The notes below the pieces were generated by a model. It saw only the letters and a program-made list of their open reading frames with translations, was not told where the DNA came from and made no database searches. Both the position numbers and the translations under genes were made by a program. Below, piece by piece: positions 1-12,489 of a stretch of DNA of 64,000 nucleotides. The stretch comes from Sclerotinia nivalis (lineage: Eukaryota > Ascomycota > Leotiomycetes > Helotiales > Sclerotiniaceae): positions 7,316,001 through 7,380,000 of the forward strand of contig JAPEIS010000001.1 in NCBI GenBank assembly GCA_029531795.1. The letters are read 5' to 3'. How positions within the stretch are numbered: position 1 is the stretch's first letter; each line of letters opens with the position of its first letter.

Positions 1-2
1 CT

Positions 3-533
3 AAACATCTAGATATCCCCGGAAATAAAGCAATGAATAAAACAGCTAAAGAAGGAATAACATTTTCATCTTTATTTGATTCTATTTGTACTTTTGTCTC
101 TTTGAAAAGGATTACTAAATCGAATACTAAATTAGCAAAATCAAAATTATAGATAATTACAATATTATTAAACTATAATAATCTTTTTATAACTTATAAC
201 AATCAATTGATTATATTTTCTTTTGAACAAATAATATTAGAATATATCCTGACAACTAGATCTCAACATAGCGATTTTGCAGTGTATCACGATTGTTTCA
301 ATTATGAAGATATTTATATATTATATTTATATAGGAAAAGAAAATCCCTTTTTCATTTTTACTTTTGTAAAATTGGAAATATTCAAAAAACTCTTTCAAA
401 GTTATTATCATCTAAAGCTATCCCTTATCTTTTGGGAAGTATAGAAAGAGTAACGAAATTAGTAATTTGGTTTAAATTTATAAGGTTCTATCAGAATATA
501 TACTCTCGATTCCCTATACAATTTATAGATTGA
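3..533 (+). pseudogene. Decayed 3' end of a LINE (non-LTR retrotransposon) RT/RNase H ORF
   Basis: A single frame, read from base 3 to the TGA at 531-533, carries the tail of a fungal Tad-like LINE ORF2. The first part (3-149) reads HLDIPGNKAMNKTAKEG, a worn version of the RNase H motif usually ending in GNExADxxAK. A TAG at 150-152 breaks it, and the same frame resumes (207-533) with TRSQHSDFAVYHDCFNYED and a later YLLGS stretch, matching the post-RNase H tail known from ascomycete LINEs (family recalled from memory). The expected Cys residues of that tail are replaced. The segment is very AT-rich, and C-to-T changes producing stops are what RIP would leave (inference). A TTTTA pentamer tract and an A18 tract follow the stop, consistent with the 3' UTR and tail of the element. 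The 5' part lies outside the window. Confidence 0.72.
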
Positions 534-546
534 AGGATTGTTTTGA

Positions 547-571
547 TTTTATTTTATTTTATTTTATTTTA
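547..571. repeat. (TTTTA)5 microsatellite
   Basis: Five perfect TTTTA units lie just after the LINE stop codon. They probably belong to the 3' untranslated tail of the element. Confidence 0.9.
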
Positions 572-636
572 TGTTTGGGTTTTCTTTGTATAAGGTATTG
601 GGTTTTGATTCGGAAAGATTGAATTTGTATAAATTT

Positions 637-654
637 AAAAAAAAAAAAAAAAAA
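637..654 (+). repeat. A18 tract, probable LINE poly(A) end
   Basis: Eighteen consecutive A lie about 100 nt after the LINE-derived stop and in the same orientation, as expected for the 3' end of a retroposed element. No target-site duplication can be tested because the 5' end is not in the window. Confidence 0.6.
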
Positions 655-3076
655 CTTTATATTAACAAAATATACTAAAAAGCTCGATTGCGATAATGAA
701 GAAGAGGAGATCAGGAATCGAGAGATCTAATTGTATTGTAGAGGATAACTGAAATATCTATTCAAGAGATTAATTCAATATATAATAACAATTATGTAAA
801 CTCTATTGAAGTATTTAATATATATAATATTAGTAAACTTAGATTAACTAATTAGAAATTTAGGGGCCTTTCTCTCCTAGCGTCCTTTGTCCCAATTGGG
901 AATTTGAGGCCTGTGCTTCGCACAGAGCCTCGGACGAAAAATATCACACACACACACACAAATAGTAAGCCATCAATTCACTGTTTGCGTGGCTTAGGCT
1001 TAGGTTCGATATTTCCTGCATCAAATGACAACACCGTTGGTTCTAGAGTTCCTGTATATGGACTTTTGACTCGATAGGTCTTCTCAGTGATATATCATAT
1101 ACCGAGTATACGTTTCAGATACAGTCAGCGAACAAGCACTCATTGTGTATCGCGCCACGACGACTGATCGACCAATAATCAATATATGCAGGTACCGATG
1201 TACTGGATTACCGCAATGTATGCCTAAATACGTATCAGTGTACACGAAACATGCTGTATTTCGTGGCCTGGTTGTCGCTGTCTAATATCTAAGTTTTCTG
1301 TTCATCTCTTTCATGGGATTCTTACATTCAGATATCAATGTCGTTGCCTTCATATCACTCACCAGCTAGAACTAAACAAACAAGCAAGACAATACTCCGT
1401 ACAATTGCAAATCAATTAACCTTACATAATCTCGAGATCACCAGGATCCATAGCTAGTAAATTCATTCCAAATCCCATCTATACGGAACCCATCCACCCA
1501 TCCATCGCATCAGCCTAGCCAGTCCAGTCAACAAGGAAAATCTTACAAGCGGGAAAAAATCATCCTACACCGCGCAACCTTATCTATTTTCATCTCCAAC
1601 TCCAACTCCGCGCTTCTTTCACTACTTGCTTGCACCTACGAGTACCAAATTCTAATCAACACACACCACCTAGATACTTCGCATTGAACTCCGAAAATTT
1701 ATGCCGGTATGTATTAGAAATACTATACCGAGGAACCGATTGATGGTTCGAAATCCTTGTCTCATTGGATGGTCCTGGTGGTCCGTCTACTTAATAATAC
1801 AACAACGCATCATCAAAAAGAAACCAAAAAAATGAAACACGAAATTGGTTCTAGAGTTGGAATCTAGATTTTTACTGATATAGTTGACCACTTGTGTTGT
1901 CCATCTTCCTTACCCAGTGCCCACCCTATCTCAAAACCTACTCGACTCCTCACTCCTTACAGAAGGAACACCATATCAATGTCTGAGTCGAAAAGAGATA
2001 GAGTCATTTAGGTATTAATTGGAATTGAATTGACCAATCAGAAAAGGGTAAACTTAACACCGCCGTCTATTATGGTGCAGTGATGCGGAAGAGAACATTC
2101 GCAATCGGAGCTCTACCGAGTATGTATGCGATGGGAGAAAGTTTTGATCTTTTTATAGTTAAAAAGGTCACATTCATTTAACTCCTTTTGGCACGCTTGC
2201 AAGTAGATGGGAAGGCTGTGTTAAAAGTGAGCATACACCTTTCGTAAGCCAAGTAGCTTTCATCATTATATGCAAACATAGATGAACATTCTTTCAAAGA
2301 GTGAAGATTCCATTTCAATTGAGCAGCTAAAATTGGATATTTTTCGAATATTCGGAGGATGGTGTTTTAAGCAATTAGCATTTGCAAGAGGTTCCTTACT
2401 CATAGCCTCATACTATTCGATATCTGGCCATGGAGGCTATATTTTCAACCCTACTCCAAAGCACTCATCACTTCTGGACACTTTTCATGGTCAAGTCTCT
2501 TTTAATTGCAAGTGCAAGTACATGTGCAATCTGCATACTTATGATCACTTCACCCTGCCATACCAGACGTTGTTTATTCGAGGAAGATATTCGGTGTGGG
2601 GCCTGAGGGACACAGAGAGAGGGAAATCTATTTTCAAATTGCTATGTTTAACAGTTGACTCGTGCTTCGTTTGAAGGGAGAGCGCATTCTAGTATTCTAT
2701 ACATCAGATTCGCTTCTTCTATCTTCACATCTTCAATCTCGCCGATGTAACTATCACGAACAACTCAAAGTCGCTTTGAAATTGCGCGCTTGCTGTCACA
2801 GAAAGGCCGCACAATTTGACACAATACTTCACGGGTGATTTCCGCCAGCCGCTGCCAAACGAATGAGCGGTCGACACTAGAGTAAGCAACACAGCGACTA
2901 AGTACGGTAGCGGGGATCAACAAAAGACGCATTTTTGGTTTGTGTCACGCCGACATTTTTAATCCTAGTTCACTTAACGTTAGGTATAGATCTCCACAAA
3001 TCTGCGCCTCAGTACGCATTCTCTCTTCACCTACAACACGATATCAAAAGCATTCGCGAGTATCTATCTACTTCCA
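655..3076. other. Gene-poor stretch upstream of the APH-like gene
   Basis: No gene could be supported. There is a CA dinucleotide run at 945-961. A 130-codon ORF at 2282-2674 shows no family resemblance or splice context and was not accepted. The final part (about 2900-3076) should hold the promoter of the APH-like gene. Confidence 0.5.
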
Positions 3077-4044
3077 ATGTCGACAGCAGATACCTCGATT
3101 CCAATTACCAACTTGGGTGGTCTCTCTATCTCTAGCCAAATGAAGATCTTCCCTGAATCTAGCTTCTTCAAGGAGAATCGCGCACCCACGCTCCCTACCC
3201 CAGCGGAGGTCAGAGCGCTCAACGAGAAGACAGGCAATATCCGCGCTACATATTTCGATCGCCCGCCGCCCGTTATTATCTCGTCGCTGGGATTGCTTGT
3301 TAAATATGGAGGTGACGTTACAGCTATCGAAGCTCAGACTCAGATGGTGGTACGCGAGCGGTTGCGAGGCAAAGTCCCTGTCCCTGAGGTTTTTGGCTGG
3401 ACCGAGGATAATGATCAGGGGTTCATTTATATGTCCTTAATAGAGGGCATGGCTTTGCAAGAAAGATGGCCTGCTATGACAGATGCCGAGAGATATACCA
3501 TTTGTGCGGAACTCAAACAAATGATAAAGGCGTTGCGGGCTTTGAAGCAAGATAGCAATGATCGATATATTGGTTAGTAAATCACCTCTCTATTATGCAA
3601 GCAAGTCTAATATAGGAGTACTGTTCGTTAGGTAGCCTGGGCAAGCAACCACTGAATGAGATATTTATTTCAGACCATCCAAAGCTCGCTGGGCCGTTCA
3701 GTGGGGCAAACGCTGTCCGGCAATTTCAAGATGCTTGCGGAATCGAGATTGATGACGAAGCGCCTATTGTGTTCACACATGATGACCTGGTCCCGCCCAA
3801 CATCATGTTGTCGTCAGGGCCGAACCCGAGAGTGGCAGCTATCATTGACTGGGCCCAGTCTGGATGGCTTCCTGCGTACTGGGAATATTGTAAGGCGAGA
3901 TGGGTGAGAATCAATCCGAAAAAATTCAGCGATGATCTTCAGGAGGAATGGCATACGAAATACCTCCCAATGATTTTGAATCCGGTGGATGACGAGACGT
4001 GCTATCATCCTTGGATTTATTTCGTCTTGTCCAAGGGTATCTAA
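3077..4044 (+). CDS. Aminoglycoside phosphotransferase-fold (APH) family protein
   Basis: Two exons, 3077-3572 and 3632-4044, joined across a 59-nt GT-AG intron (phase 1; Gly split), give about 302 residues. The catalytic loop reads FTHDDLVPPNIM (His215, Asp217, Asn222), matching the HxDxxxxN loop of APH/choline-kinase-like enzymes. The metal-binding strand IIDWAQSGW follows and leads into PAYWEYCKA, a hallmark of the large fungal phosphotransferase-enzyme family. The N-terminal lobe is degenerate, with no clear P-loop, as is usual for this group. The substrate is unknown; these fungal members are rarely antibiotic kinases, so a drug-resistance role should not be assumed. A second ATG at 3140 is possible, but the first in-frame ATG at 3077 was taken. 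Related proteins sometimes run longer at the C terminus. Confidence 0.85.
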
Positions 4045-4097
4045 TTATATATTCTGCAGCAATTTCAATGAACTTCTTCACTACACAAACAGGGGAA

Positions 4098-4112
4098 CCC
4101 CCCCCCCCCCCC
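4098..4112. repeat. C15 homopolymer
   Basis: Fifteen consecutive C start 53 nt after the APH-like stop codon, within its likely 3' UTR. Confidence 0.9.
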
Positions 4113-6024
4113 AGCGCTAAGTGTATTGGCCAAAGTAAAGTATCCGTCAATCATAATGGCCCTAGTAGCATGATGACATGACTTACGACCCTTAACTCCT
4201 GCATCACTAACAAACCCATTACATACGCCCCCGTCGCTTATTCCGAAATGAACAGTCTAGTCACCACCATCCAATTGGCTTGTTAAGTTAATTGATTGAT
4301 TGATTTTCATTAAAGTCCTCTTGTGATAGCTTAGGAGATTCGGGGGTCATATGCAGGATTAATGCGCTCACACAGAACTAACGAATACATTAGTGCGGGA
4401 TAGGCGATGGATATTAAGGGAAAGGCTCTCCCACGCTCTCTTCTTCTCTCTTTAGCTTCAGTTTTCACCCAATGCAAACATGTGTTCCTTTTCACATCTA
4501 CCTCTTCCCTTACAGTACTAGAGTGGAGATAAGAACTTATCTCGCGGCTCGGCTCAAAATAGAGGACAACCAATAAAACGGAGATGAAAACCACGCGACG
4601 GTCGACAAAACAGCAGCAGAATTCGAAGCGGAACCTTGAGTCTTTACGAATATGTCTCAATTTAAGGAGTAGAGCCCTGTAAGGAAGTTGTTGTTCTTTT
4701 GGTCCGTAGGGTACCTTTAGGGTGATAATGTGCAGAGTTTTCATCACCTAACAACGTATATAATAGAATATGTACCAGTAGACTCTAGAAGCAAACAGGG
4801 AAGAAATGCATGAAAGAAGACCAGGTCCCAATCGACCTTCCGAGTGGGGTTTGAAAGAAATGAGAATTTATCTATCAACATACTAGAAAACTCGGTTTCA
4901 ACTAGACTTTTCTATTCTCTTCTATGCCTGGAGGAAAAGTGAAAGAGCATTGCATTTGCAGACACCTTTTATTTCTATATATATAAAATTAATTTTCTAT
5001 TCTATTCTGCTAATTCATTATGCGGTAGAATTCTGAAGTGGTAGAGGATTTAGAGATTTCTCGATCTCGGAATATATTATACAGGGAGGGATGAGCTTTG
5101 AGATTGAAGAAAGGTATGAAATTGTATAGAATTGTATGATAAGTTGATTTTTGGAGGTGTGGGTAGAGGATTATGTTCTACGAGTTTAAACACCTACAAA
5201 ATCAAATACTCAATCTAATAATCCGACAATCTATCTTTATTATTATTCTATTATATTATATTTTAAAGTTTATATTTAATATATATCCCATCCCATCCCA
5301 TCCATCCTCTCCTATGCATCCATCCCATCCATCCACCCACAACAAAAACACCAACTTCAAATCCATCCTATACCTATCCAACATTAAGAGGACCTCTCCC
5401 CCTCCTTATTCACCCTTACCCAATATAATTATCCATTTCACCATGGAATTCTAGGTTGAAGTTCTCCATGTGATTGTAGATAGATAGATATATGAATGAA
5501 TACCACCAGGTAGAGAGTCCGCATCTCAAATTACTCAAATTTCAATCATCTCCTCACTTTGTAATGAGGGAGCACTCTCAATCACTCAGTCATGAATCAC
5601 CACACCTCAAACAATTCACATATTCATAACAGTCTGTATTGTAGTCCAAATGGATCTTCAGTTTCATTTCTCATCTTCGCTTCTCATCTCTTTTACTTTG
5701 AAAGACAAAAGGTGATGACTAATTACAATTGATTAAGTAGGTATCCTTTGATGGGTCTCCGTGTCATTCTTCAACAAAGTTTGAAGAACTTACATAGACC
5801 AGACTTTCCATTTGTCTCATTACTACTTTCATAAATAACGCCTAAACCCACTCCCTATATTTAATTGGACAGAAGTATTTGAACGCCCAGTCTAATGCAT
5901 TAAAATGATCATAACCTTACTGCCGCAACTTTGCCCCTAGTATGCGGAGATTGGCGTTCCGATAATAAAAAATGGTTGAAAAAGTAGTTTTGAAGATTGA
6001 TTGAAAATTTAGAATCAGAGAGCT
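4113..6024. other. Intergenic region, no supported gene
   Basis: Contains a short GATT tetranucleotide run near 4290, TATA-rich runs near 4976-4990 and an ATCC-rich patch at 5285-5340. A 138-codon minus ORF at 4331-4747 has no recognisable features. The right part holds the 3' UTR of ERG5. Confidence 0.5.
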
Positions 6025-7878
6025 TTAGGATCTCTTTGTAAAGGTCAATGGACAATCATCCTGTAATTTGAGTTAGTGATGTCCGAAAATTCATTTTCAT
6101 CTGAATATGTACTAACCATAGGGAAGATTGTAGCAAAGACTTTGATCTCTTCTGATTTAGGAGTTGGATGATGAACCCAATCAAGTTCCATTGAAGCCTT
6201 TCCAATCATAAGAGCAAGGTTCATTTGTGCGTATTCTTGTCCCAGACAATAATGAGCACCAGTTCCAAAGACCAAGTAGTTCTTCGCTCCCTTTACTTCG
6301 GCGTCACCGGAGAAATAACGTTCAGGGTCAAATTCGTCAGGTCGGTCATAGACATCAGGGTCGCGTAAAGCTGGATATGTTGTTGGAATGATCATGGCTC
6401 CTATTTGACTTATTAGCATTGTATCATAATTTCATCTTAGCTTGACCAACCTTTAGGGACAGTGTAATCTGGGGTAATAGGGAATGGCTTCTTGGCGACG
6501 TATGGAACCATAAGGACAGGAGGGCGCCATCTCAACAATTCTCTAACCACGGCACGAGTGTATTTCATGCTTTCCATCATATCCATATTTGGTCGAACTC
6601 GTTTATCACCTCCACGAACACGTAAGTTCTCTTCGCGGACCTTATCTAAAATTTCAGGACGTTGAGCCATAACTTGGAATAACCAGGTGGCGGCACTGCT
6701 AGTAGCATCTTGAGAAGCAAACAAGAAGGTGAAGACGGTTTGAGCGACTTCGTAGTCGGTAAAGTCACGAAGTAATGGTGTGGGTTTTGTCATTCCTTCC
6801 GTTGAAATACCCTTGGCTTCCGCCTCACGCCAAGCAGCAGACTCGAGCTGAGACTTGATCCATCCATCCATAATGCAAGACACTTCACCACCGGCAGCCA
6901 TGCGAACCTTGCTCTTTGCAGCACACTTGGAAAATTCCTCAAGGACCATGTCGGCAGCGATTTTTCCATACCAGGATTTGGTGAAGGGAAGAATGATTGG
7001 GAAATTGACCAATTCCAAAGCAGCGGTAATATTGTAGTAATCATCGGCGATCTTCTTGATAGCTTCGTCTGAGATGTAGAAACCAACGAATGTACGGCAG
7101 GAAACGGCGCACAATAATTCACGGAATTCGGACATGAATGGGACTGGTTTTCCTCCGGCTTCCTCGGTAACCTTGGTGAATCTTTCTTGGTATTGATTGT
7201 AAACGTCGTCTTGTCCTGGGAGGTAACAGTCGAGAGCTTTGCGGGTAAACAATCCATTGAGACCCTTTCGGAAATCAACGTGGGCCTTTCCATCAAGGAA
7301 AACCCAGTTGGTCTCACCCAACAATTTGTGTGCTGAATCGACTACGCATGGCTTAACGTATGCTGGAGAATTGAAAACCTTTCTAGCCATATCACGAGTA
7401 GAAGCAATAACAACGAATCTGAGAATGATCAGAGCCTGGAAATTTCGAGTGGCGGATGATAGTATAAACTTACTTGTGGAAAACAGACACACAACTGAGA
7501 TCGCCGCTTGCCCATTTTGCTTGATATTCGTGGAATTTTGGATTGACAGATTGTAAAAATGGACCGATAAAGGGGGCTTTCCATGCTGGACCGATAATTG
7601 AACCTTTTTGCCAAAGATAACTACCTGCGAAGATGTTAGTGATGCAATTGATTGATTGATCGAGTGAGCGAGTTAATGGCGCCGCGGGGGGGGGGGGGGG
7701 GGGGCGTACATTGATCATAAGCTACCATCAGGCAAAGAATTGTAAGGACAATCTGCCATGCGCTAACTTCCGTGAGTTTGGCAAGATAGCTATTGAGTTG
7801 AGGATTTCCAATAACTTGGGCAAATTCTGCATCTGCCACAGGTGAGGCATAAGTGATGTTTTGTACAAGGTCCGCCAT
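6025..7878 (-). CDS. ERG5: Sterol C-22 desaturase, cytochrome P450 family CYP61 (ERG5)
   Basis: Five exons on the minus strand: 7710-7878, 7474-7624, 6451-7418, 6117-6400 and 6025-6060. The introns are 85, 55, 50 and 56 nt, all GT-AG and in phase, giving 535 residues, the usual CYP61 length. A hydrophobic N-terminal anchor (about residues 36-53) precedes [16 protein letters not shown]. The I-helix reads [11 protein letters not shown] (338-348), the K-helix ExxR is at 400-403, and the haem loop [10 protein letters not shown] has its thiolate Cys at about 481. The tail [11 protein letters not shown] is recovered only by splicing the last 56-nt intron. The enzyme introduces the C22(23) double bond of ergosterol in the endoplasmic reticulum and needs a P450 reductase. 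Azole drugs bind this family as well as CYP51 (known). The gene stands alone, with a long upstream region. Confidence 0.95.
7686..7704. repeat. 19-nt G/C homopolymer inside ERG5 intron 1
   Basis: Nineteen consecutive G on the + strand form a C19 run in the transcript, beginning five bases after the intron 1 donor GTACG. A GATT tetranucleotide run lies in the same intron near 7648-7660. Confidence 0.9.
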
Positions 7879-10056
7879 ATTTGTTTACTTATGGTGGATG
7901 TACCAACAAAAATGAAAAGAAGGCTTTCCCTCAACAGCAGCCGAAAATTTATTTTGTCGGCGAACAATTAAATCAAGAATTGCAATGAAAGAAGATTGAT
8001 AAGAGAATCAACCTTATAAGAATATCAATCTGACACAGACTTCGATTGTCTCGCCAGAAGATACTTGTGCGATATGATAAGTAAAGTATTAAGAAGTATT
8101 GAATACAGAAGGGAAGGGAAGGGAAGGAATGGAAAAGTCGGGAATTATTATTACCTTTAGGTTAGGTAGTGAACGGAATTTGATTAGCTAAGGCCGCCAA
8201 TAATGTAATTGTAACCAATGAGATTCCTCAATTTCACAAACTAGATGGTACAAAATTGGGTGAATAGACCGATTAAAGAATTATCTAGGTGATTTGATCT
8301 AACAAGGATTAAAAGAGACAAGGTAGACAAAGTAAAGAAAAGAAAAATATTAGTGGAGTGTATTACAAAAGCTAATAATACTAGGTAGTTGAGTTAGAAA
8401 AGATCATTTATTTGTTGACTAATGGCGCTATTATCTTGGATTATTCTAGATTACTTATTCTACTAGGTATTCATTGTTAGGTAGATTGAGGAAAAGAACG
8501 AATGACGAGAGAATACTTGGGAAATGAGACATCCACCTGAGAAAGCCGAAGAAATCAATTACATGTCACAACCTATGAGAAAACAACCTACTTATGTACA
8601 AGAAAAGGAGAAGAGAGAGTATCCGAGAGAGTATCCGAGCGAGTACAAGACATACTCCCCCGCCGCCTCGGACTATTCATTGCTTATCTACTCTTTCCGT
8701 ACCTAAATGACCTAGGTAGGTATACAAGATTAGCAAAGCATAAGAAGAGACGAGAAGATATAAAATAAAGTATTTCATCCTATCAAAGACGTCATACATA
8801 GTATTCACTTCATGAACCGAGAGCATTTAGAACAAGGCTCAGCTAATCATAAAGCTAGCTTATAGAATTAAGCTATCAATAAAGAACGTGAGAAGTTTGT
8901 AGAAGCAAGGCACCAAACCTTTGTGGTTGGTTCAACCGGGTTGCTTTCATGCTTTAGGTGCTGACCATGTTTCTGGCTCTGTGCAACAATTTCTATGCAG
9001 CAATTTCCGTGTAACATCTTCATTCTTCTTCTTCTTCTACTTCTACTTCTACTTCGTACTCCGCATATGCGGAAGAATCCTTGTCAGACGATCACTCATA
9101 CTTGTCTTACAAATCATTTTCCATACGTTCCGGCGAACTCCATTTCCAGAACAAAATATATTCTTTGGTGCTGAACTTCCGATTAAATTCCAGTAGATCC
9201 TGGTAAAGACTATGATGACACAGACAAACACCTAAAGTCCGCTCGAGAGGCCGTTAGATGCCCAACAGCCAAAGGATTAGAATATCTGAGTCTCAGAAGT
9301 GGAGGCTCAAGACAATATACTCAGGTTAATGAAGGCTCAGCCCAACAGTCCTAGACCTCTCTTCCGATTTCACAGAGCAAAAAAGACCGATCCGTCAGTT
9401 CGGGGTGAAGGAAATTGATAGCTGGTTGTAAGAGCTTACCTTCATACCAACAACCAACAGATCTGAGCCTTGGCAGCCCCTATTCTCAGAATCCACGATA
9501 GCATCACGAAGTTCACCAAAAATCATCCTCTCACTAACGTACGCCATGGTCTTCTCAAGAATATTGATCGGCACTTATTGACGGGAAATATTGACGGGAA
9601 ATATTCTCATGCCAGCTGAACCAGCTCATCTTCAAACTCCACAATGTACAATAAACTTAATCTGAATCAACTTCACAGATCACCTCATGAACAAATATGC
9701 GCTGACCAGCCCAATCCAGCAACGTTAATCAGGTTGTTCGCGTAGGTTACGGAATATTCGGCGATAAGAGTGGAGAAATGCATTGGCCATTATCAACAGC
9801 CTCAACTTTTCAGATCCAACATTTCCGCACTTTCGTCTGGATTCATGGCACCATATTACATCAATTCTTCAATTGTGTCAGATCTTTCCACGTTGATTGA
9901 AGCATGGGCTAGTTTAAGTCAGCAATATATCCTCCATCCTTTCTTGTCAAGGTGTTCCTCCTTCTCTCTTCATTCCATTCTTATCTCACAATTCCACGCT
10001 GCCAAGCACGCATAAAAGAAATCTCCAATATGACATCTAGTAGCGCTCTCGCTGTC
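7879..10056. other. ERG5 upstream region and gene-poor stretch
   Basis: About 2.2 kb without a supportable gene. The part next to 7879 must contain the ERG5 promoter; no sterol-response motif could be called with confidence. GGAAG repeats occur near 8110-8130 and TTC/TAC repeats near 9020-9055. ORFs at 8524-8706, 8921-9196 and 9770-10015 look random. Confidence 0.5.
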
Positions 10057-10175
10057 ACATACGACCATAGACTGAAGAGAATTGGGCATCCCGTCCGCTC
10101 TGCCATACACAAGCTTCAGATCGGTGGATTAGTAGTTGGGTGGGTGACCACCAGCGAATCCCCACTGTTGTATGT
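10057..10175 (+). rRNA. 5S ribosomal RNA (dispersed single gene)
   Basis: The 119-nt span has the fungal 5S layout. The 5' ACATACGAC pairs with the 3' GTTGTATGT (helix I), followed by CATCCCGTCCGCTC, the highly conserved loop and A-box region, and later TAGTAGTTGGGTGGGTGACC and CCAGCGAATCCC. Helix II pairs CTGAAG (about 10072) with CTTCAG; this differs from the N. crassa pair as remembered but remains fully complementary, so the copy looks functional. Transcription would be by RNA polymerase III from internal control elements, and the T-rich stretch from 10176 to about 10203 can serve as terminator. Solitary dispersed 5S genes are normal in filamentous ascomycetes. Confidence 0.95.
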
Positions 10176-11645
10176 TTGCTTTTGCTCCTCTTTTTCCCTT
10201 TTGTCATCAGCCTTTCATTTTCTCCTTTGGTTTGCTGCTGTCATGTTTGGGTGCTGGCAGTCATGCATGGTACGGGATGATAAACTGATGCACCGATTCA
10301 ATCCTTGCGGTGTCTGCTTTGGAAGGATCAGGAAGGGAAGGAGCAGACAGAGGTGGTGGTCGAGGCAGTCAAGAAGGAGAACTGATTTGGCTATATGATC
10401 AAAACTCGGAGTCAAGATCTTGCTTGCTCCTCTCCTTTTTACGTTTCTCTTTTTGAAAAAGGAGGCTTACTCTCTCTTTCGCTTTCTATTTCCTTTTAAA
10501 CTTCCTGTCCGCTTTCTCACCCGTTTTCACACTATCCGTTCTATCTTCCTAGCTTTCTCTAAAGCTATGTATAAATCGTCCAATCAGGAGTATACTTGAC
10601 TCGGGACGTACATACGACGGCGATCCTGAATGACATCGTTATGATAATAGGGCATGAGTTTACCCGTTATCAAAACCTCATAATTCAGCCAGCCAGCGCA
10701 ACGGGAAATCTGAACGACTGTCGGTACCAGTATCCGAGATACCGCTGATATCGTTGTGTTCTATCCATGTCAAAAATTTCTGCTGAGCATTGAGCATTAG
10801 CAATAACTTGGGTTCCTAGTCATCATGACTCTGCCTGCGAAACCTTAACTAAAACTTTTGAAATCAAGCAGCATAAGTGGTTTCCCAAGAAATAATTTAA
10901 AGTTAGTTCACATAGCTAATATTTTCTTTCGTGTAATTTGGGGTTATGTTTGCAAAACCAGGCCGGGCTCAAAGTGACTGGGATTCATATTCGTGAAAAT
11001 CGCCGGAGCGCCGGCAATGCGTCAAGGTATGTCTCGTCCAAATCATGTTTTTACATTCACAGGTACAATAAAAACATTTCTCCAACCGTTTGAGGTTATT
11101 ATTTCAGTTTTGAAATTAGGTAGTTAAAATATATAGGTAGGTAGTTTTTTATTGTTTGTTTCATTTTGTAGGGGATTTGTGTGGGTGAGGTGAGGTGAGG
11201 TAGGAAGGATGGAGATTGGAGATGAGATGAGATGAGGTGGAACTTGGTAGAGTGATCTGAGTTAATGTTTGATGTAGGGAAATTACGCGATGGGGTTTGG
11301 AGAGTTTAGGAAGTTATGATGGGGCTTTGTGAATATGTGCTATTCTTATCTATTTATAGGTAGGTAGGCGGTAGGTAGGTAGGTAGGCGGATTTGGATAT
11401 GATTTCTAAATGCATCAGAGAAAAGATATAAACTGTCATCTAAAACTCCCCTGAAGTCCAAAAAATATAATATGGGGGAATATTATACAAAAAAGAACCT
11501 TGGAAGCGAAACAGTAAGAAATGTATCTAGTATTGGATATCTCAACATTCCAAACAAGACAATAAACCAATCCTCAAACTCCATTTAGAACCTACAATCC
11601 CATAATCCACACGGCTCCGCTTCCCATAGCGTGAAGCAACTACTT
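10176..11645. other. Intergenic region after the 5S gene
   Basis: No gene seen. Simple repeats include GGTGA/GATGA runs at about 11187-11237 and (TAGG)n with interspersed GCGG at about 11357-11392. Confidence 0.5.
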
Positions 11646-12489
11646 CTACGTCCTTTTAAAAAACTTCCTATACCTCTTCACCCACACCTTTTCCGACCTA
11701 ACATTAGCCATTCGTTCAATTCTCAATTGTTTATCCTTCCACTCAATCACACTAGCTTGCGAAGCTATAACATCATTAGCCCTTCGTATCTCCTCTTTCA
11801 AATCCTCAACTCGTGATTGAGAAACCGCGAGTTCTTGTTTAGTAGCGATGATTTCTTTTTTCCAATCTGGGACAACGATTTTATATCCTGCTAGGTGGAA
11901 TGTTAGTATATAGATATATTAATAGCGTAGTAGTGTTTAACAATACATTTAGGTCCTCTCTTTGGTATGTAATCTGATCCCTCAATACTGTTTTTCAGAA
12001 TCCGAGGAAGAAGTTCCATTACTTCATTCTCGTAAATTTCCTGGATTTCAGGACGTAAAAGCCAATTGCGAAAATTTATTTCTTTTAATCGATGCATGCC
12101 GTAGAACATAAATCCATTTTCATCTTCGAATTCCGTCCAAATACCACTCTATTATTATTAATAACAATTCTAGACCCAGAGCCGGAGCTAAAGATGAATT
12201 AACGTACTAAAAGCATTGTTTCGGCAAAATATTCGGCGGTGTTTTGTCTACCGCTGAATAGGTCGATTAACCATTCTTGTCTCTCTTCTTCTTCTAGTGG
12301 GAGGAGTTGTCGCATGAGGTTTATGTGTATCCAGCGTCGGTGAGATGTTGCGACGGCGGAGGTGCTGGGGTCGTTTTCTAGGATTAGTTCGAGGAGCTCC
12401 GTGCTGGCTTCGTAGATTATGGGGATGGCTTCGCGGATGAAATCGAGGAGGTCTTGGACCATGCTTTCTCGAATGATAGCCGGGGGCAT
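11646..12489 (-). CDS. Hypothetical protein with C-terminal coiled coil
   Basis: Three exons on the minus strand: 12208-12489, 11947-12148 and 11646-11890. The introns are 59 and 56 nt; the second has a perfect branch site (ACTAAC) before CCTAG, and the alternative AG three bases on would create a stop. The product is about 242 residues: an acidic helical N-terminal half, a middle containing SGIWTEFEDENGFMFYGMHR, and a basic C-terminal coiled coil ending RYRKFFKRT. The start at 12489 (MPPAIIRES) was preferred for its context; the frame is open upstream to an ATG at 12801, which would add 104 low-complexity residues. No family was recognised. It stands between two gene-poor stretches. Confidence 0.7.

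Noticed and set aside
2282..2674. 130-codon ORF as a gene
   Set aside because: No domain, no start context and no splice partner; composition looks non-coding.
3077..4044. Antibiotic (aminoglycoside) resistance gene
   Set aside because: The fold is APH-like, but the sequence belongs to the broad fungal phosphotransferase family with unknown substrates; nothing indicates drug resistance.
4281..4306. GATT run as a further SINE-like copy
   Set aside because: Only the simple repeat is present; neither the 44-nt nor the 24-nt shared block is nearby. The same holds for the run in ERG5 intron 1 (about 7648-7660).
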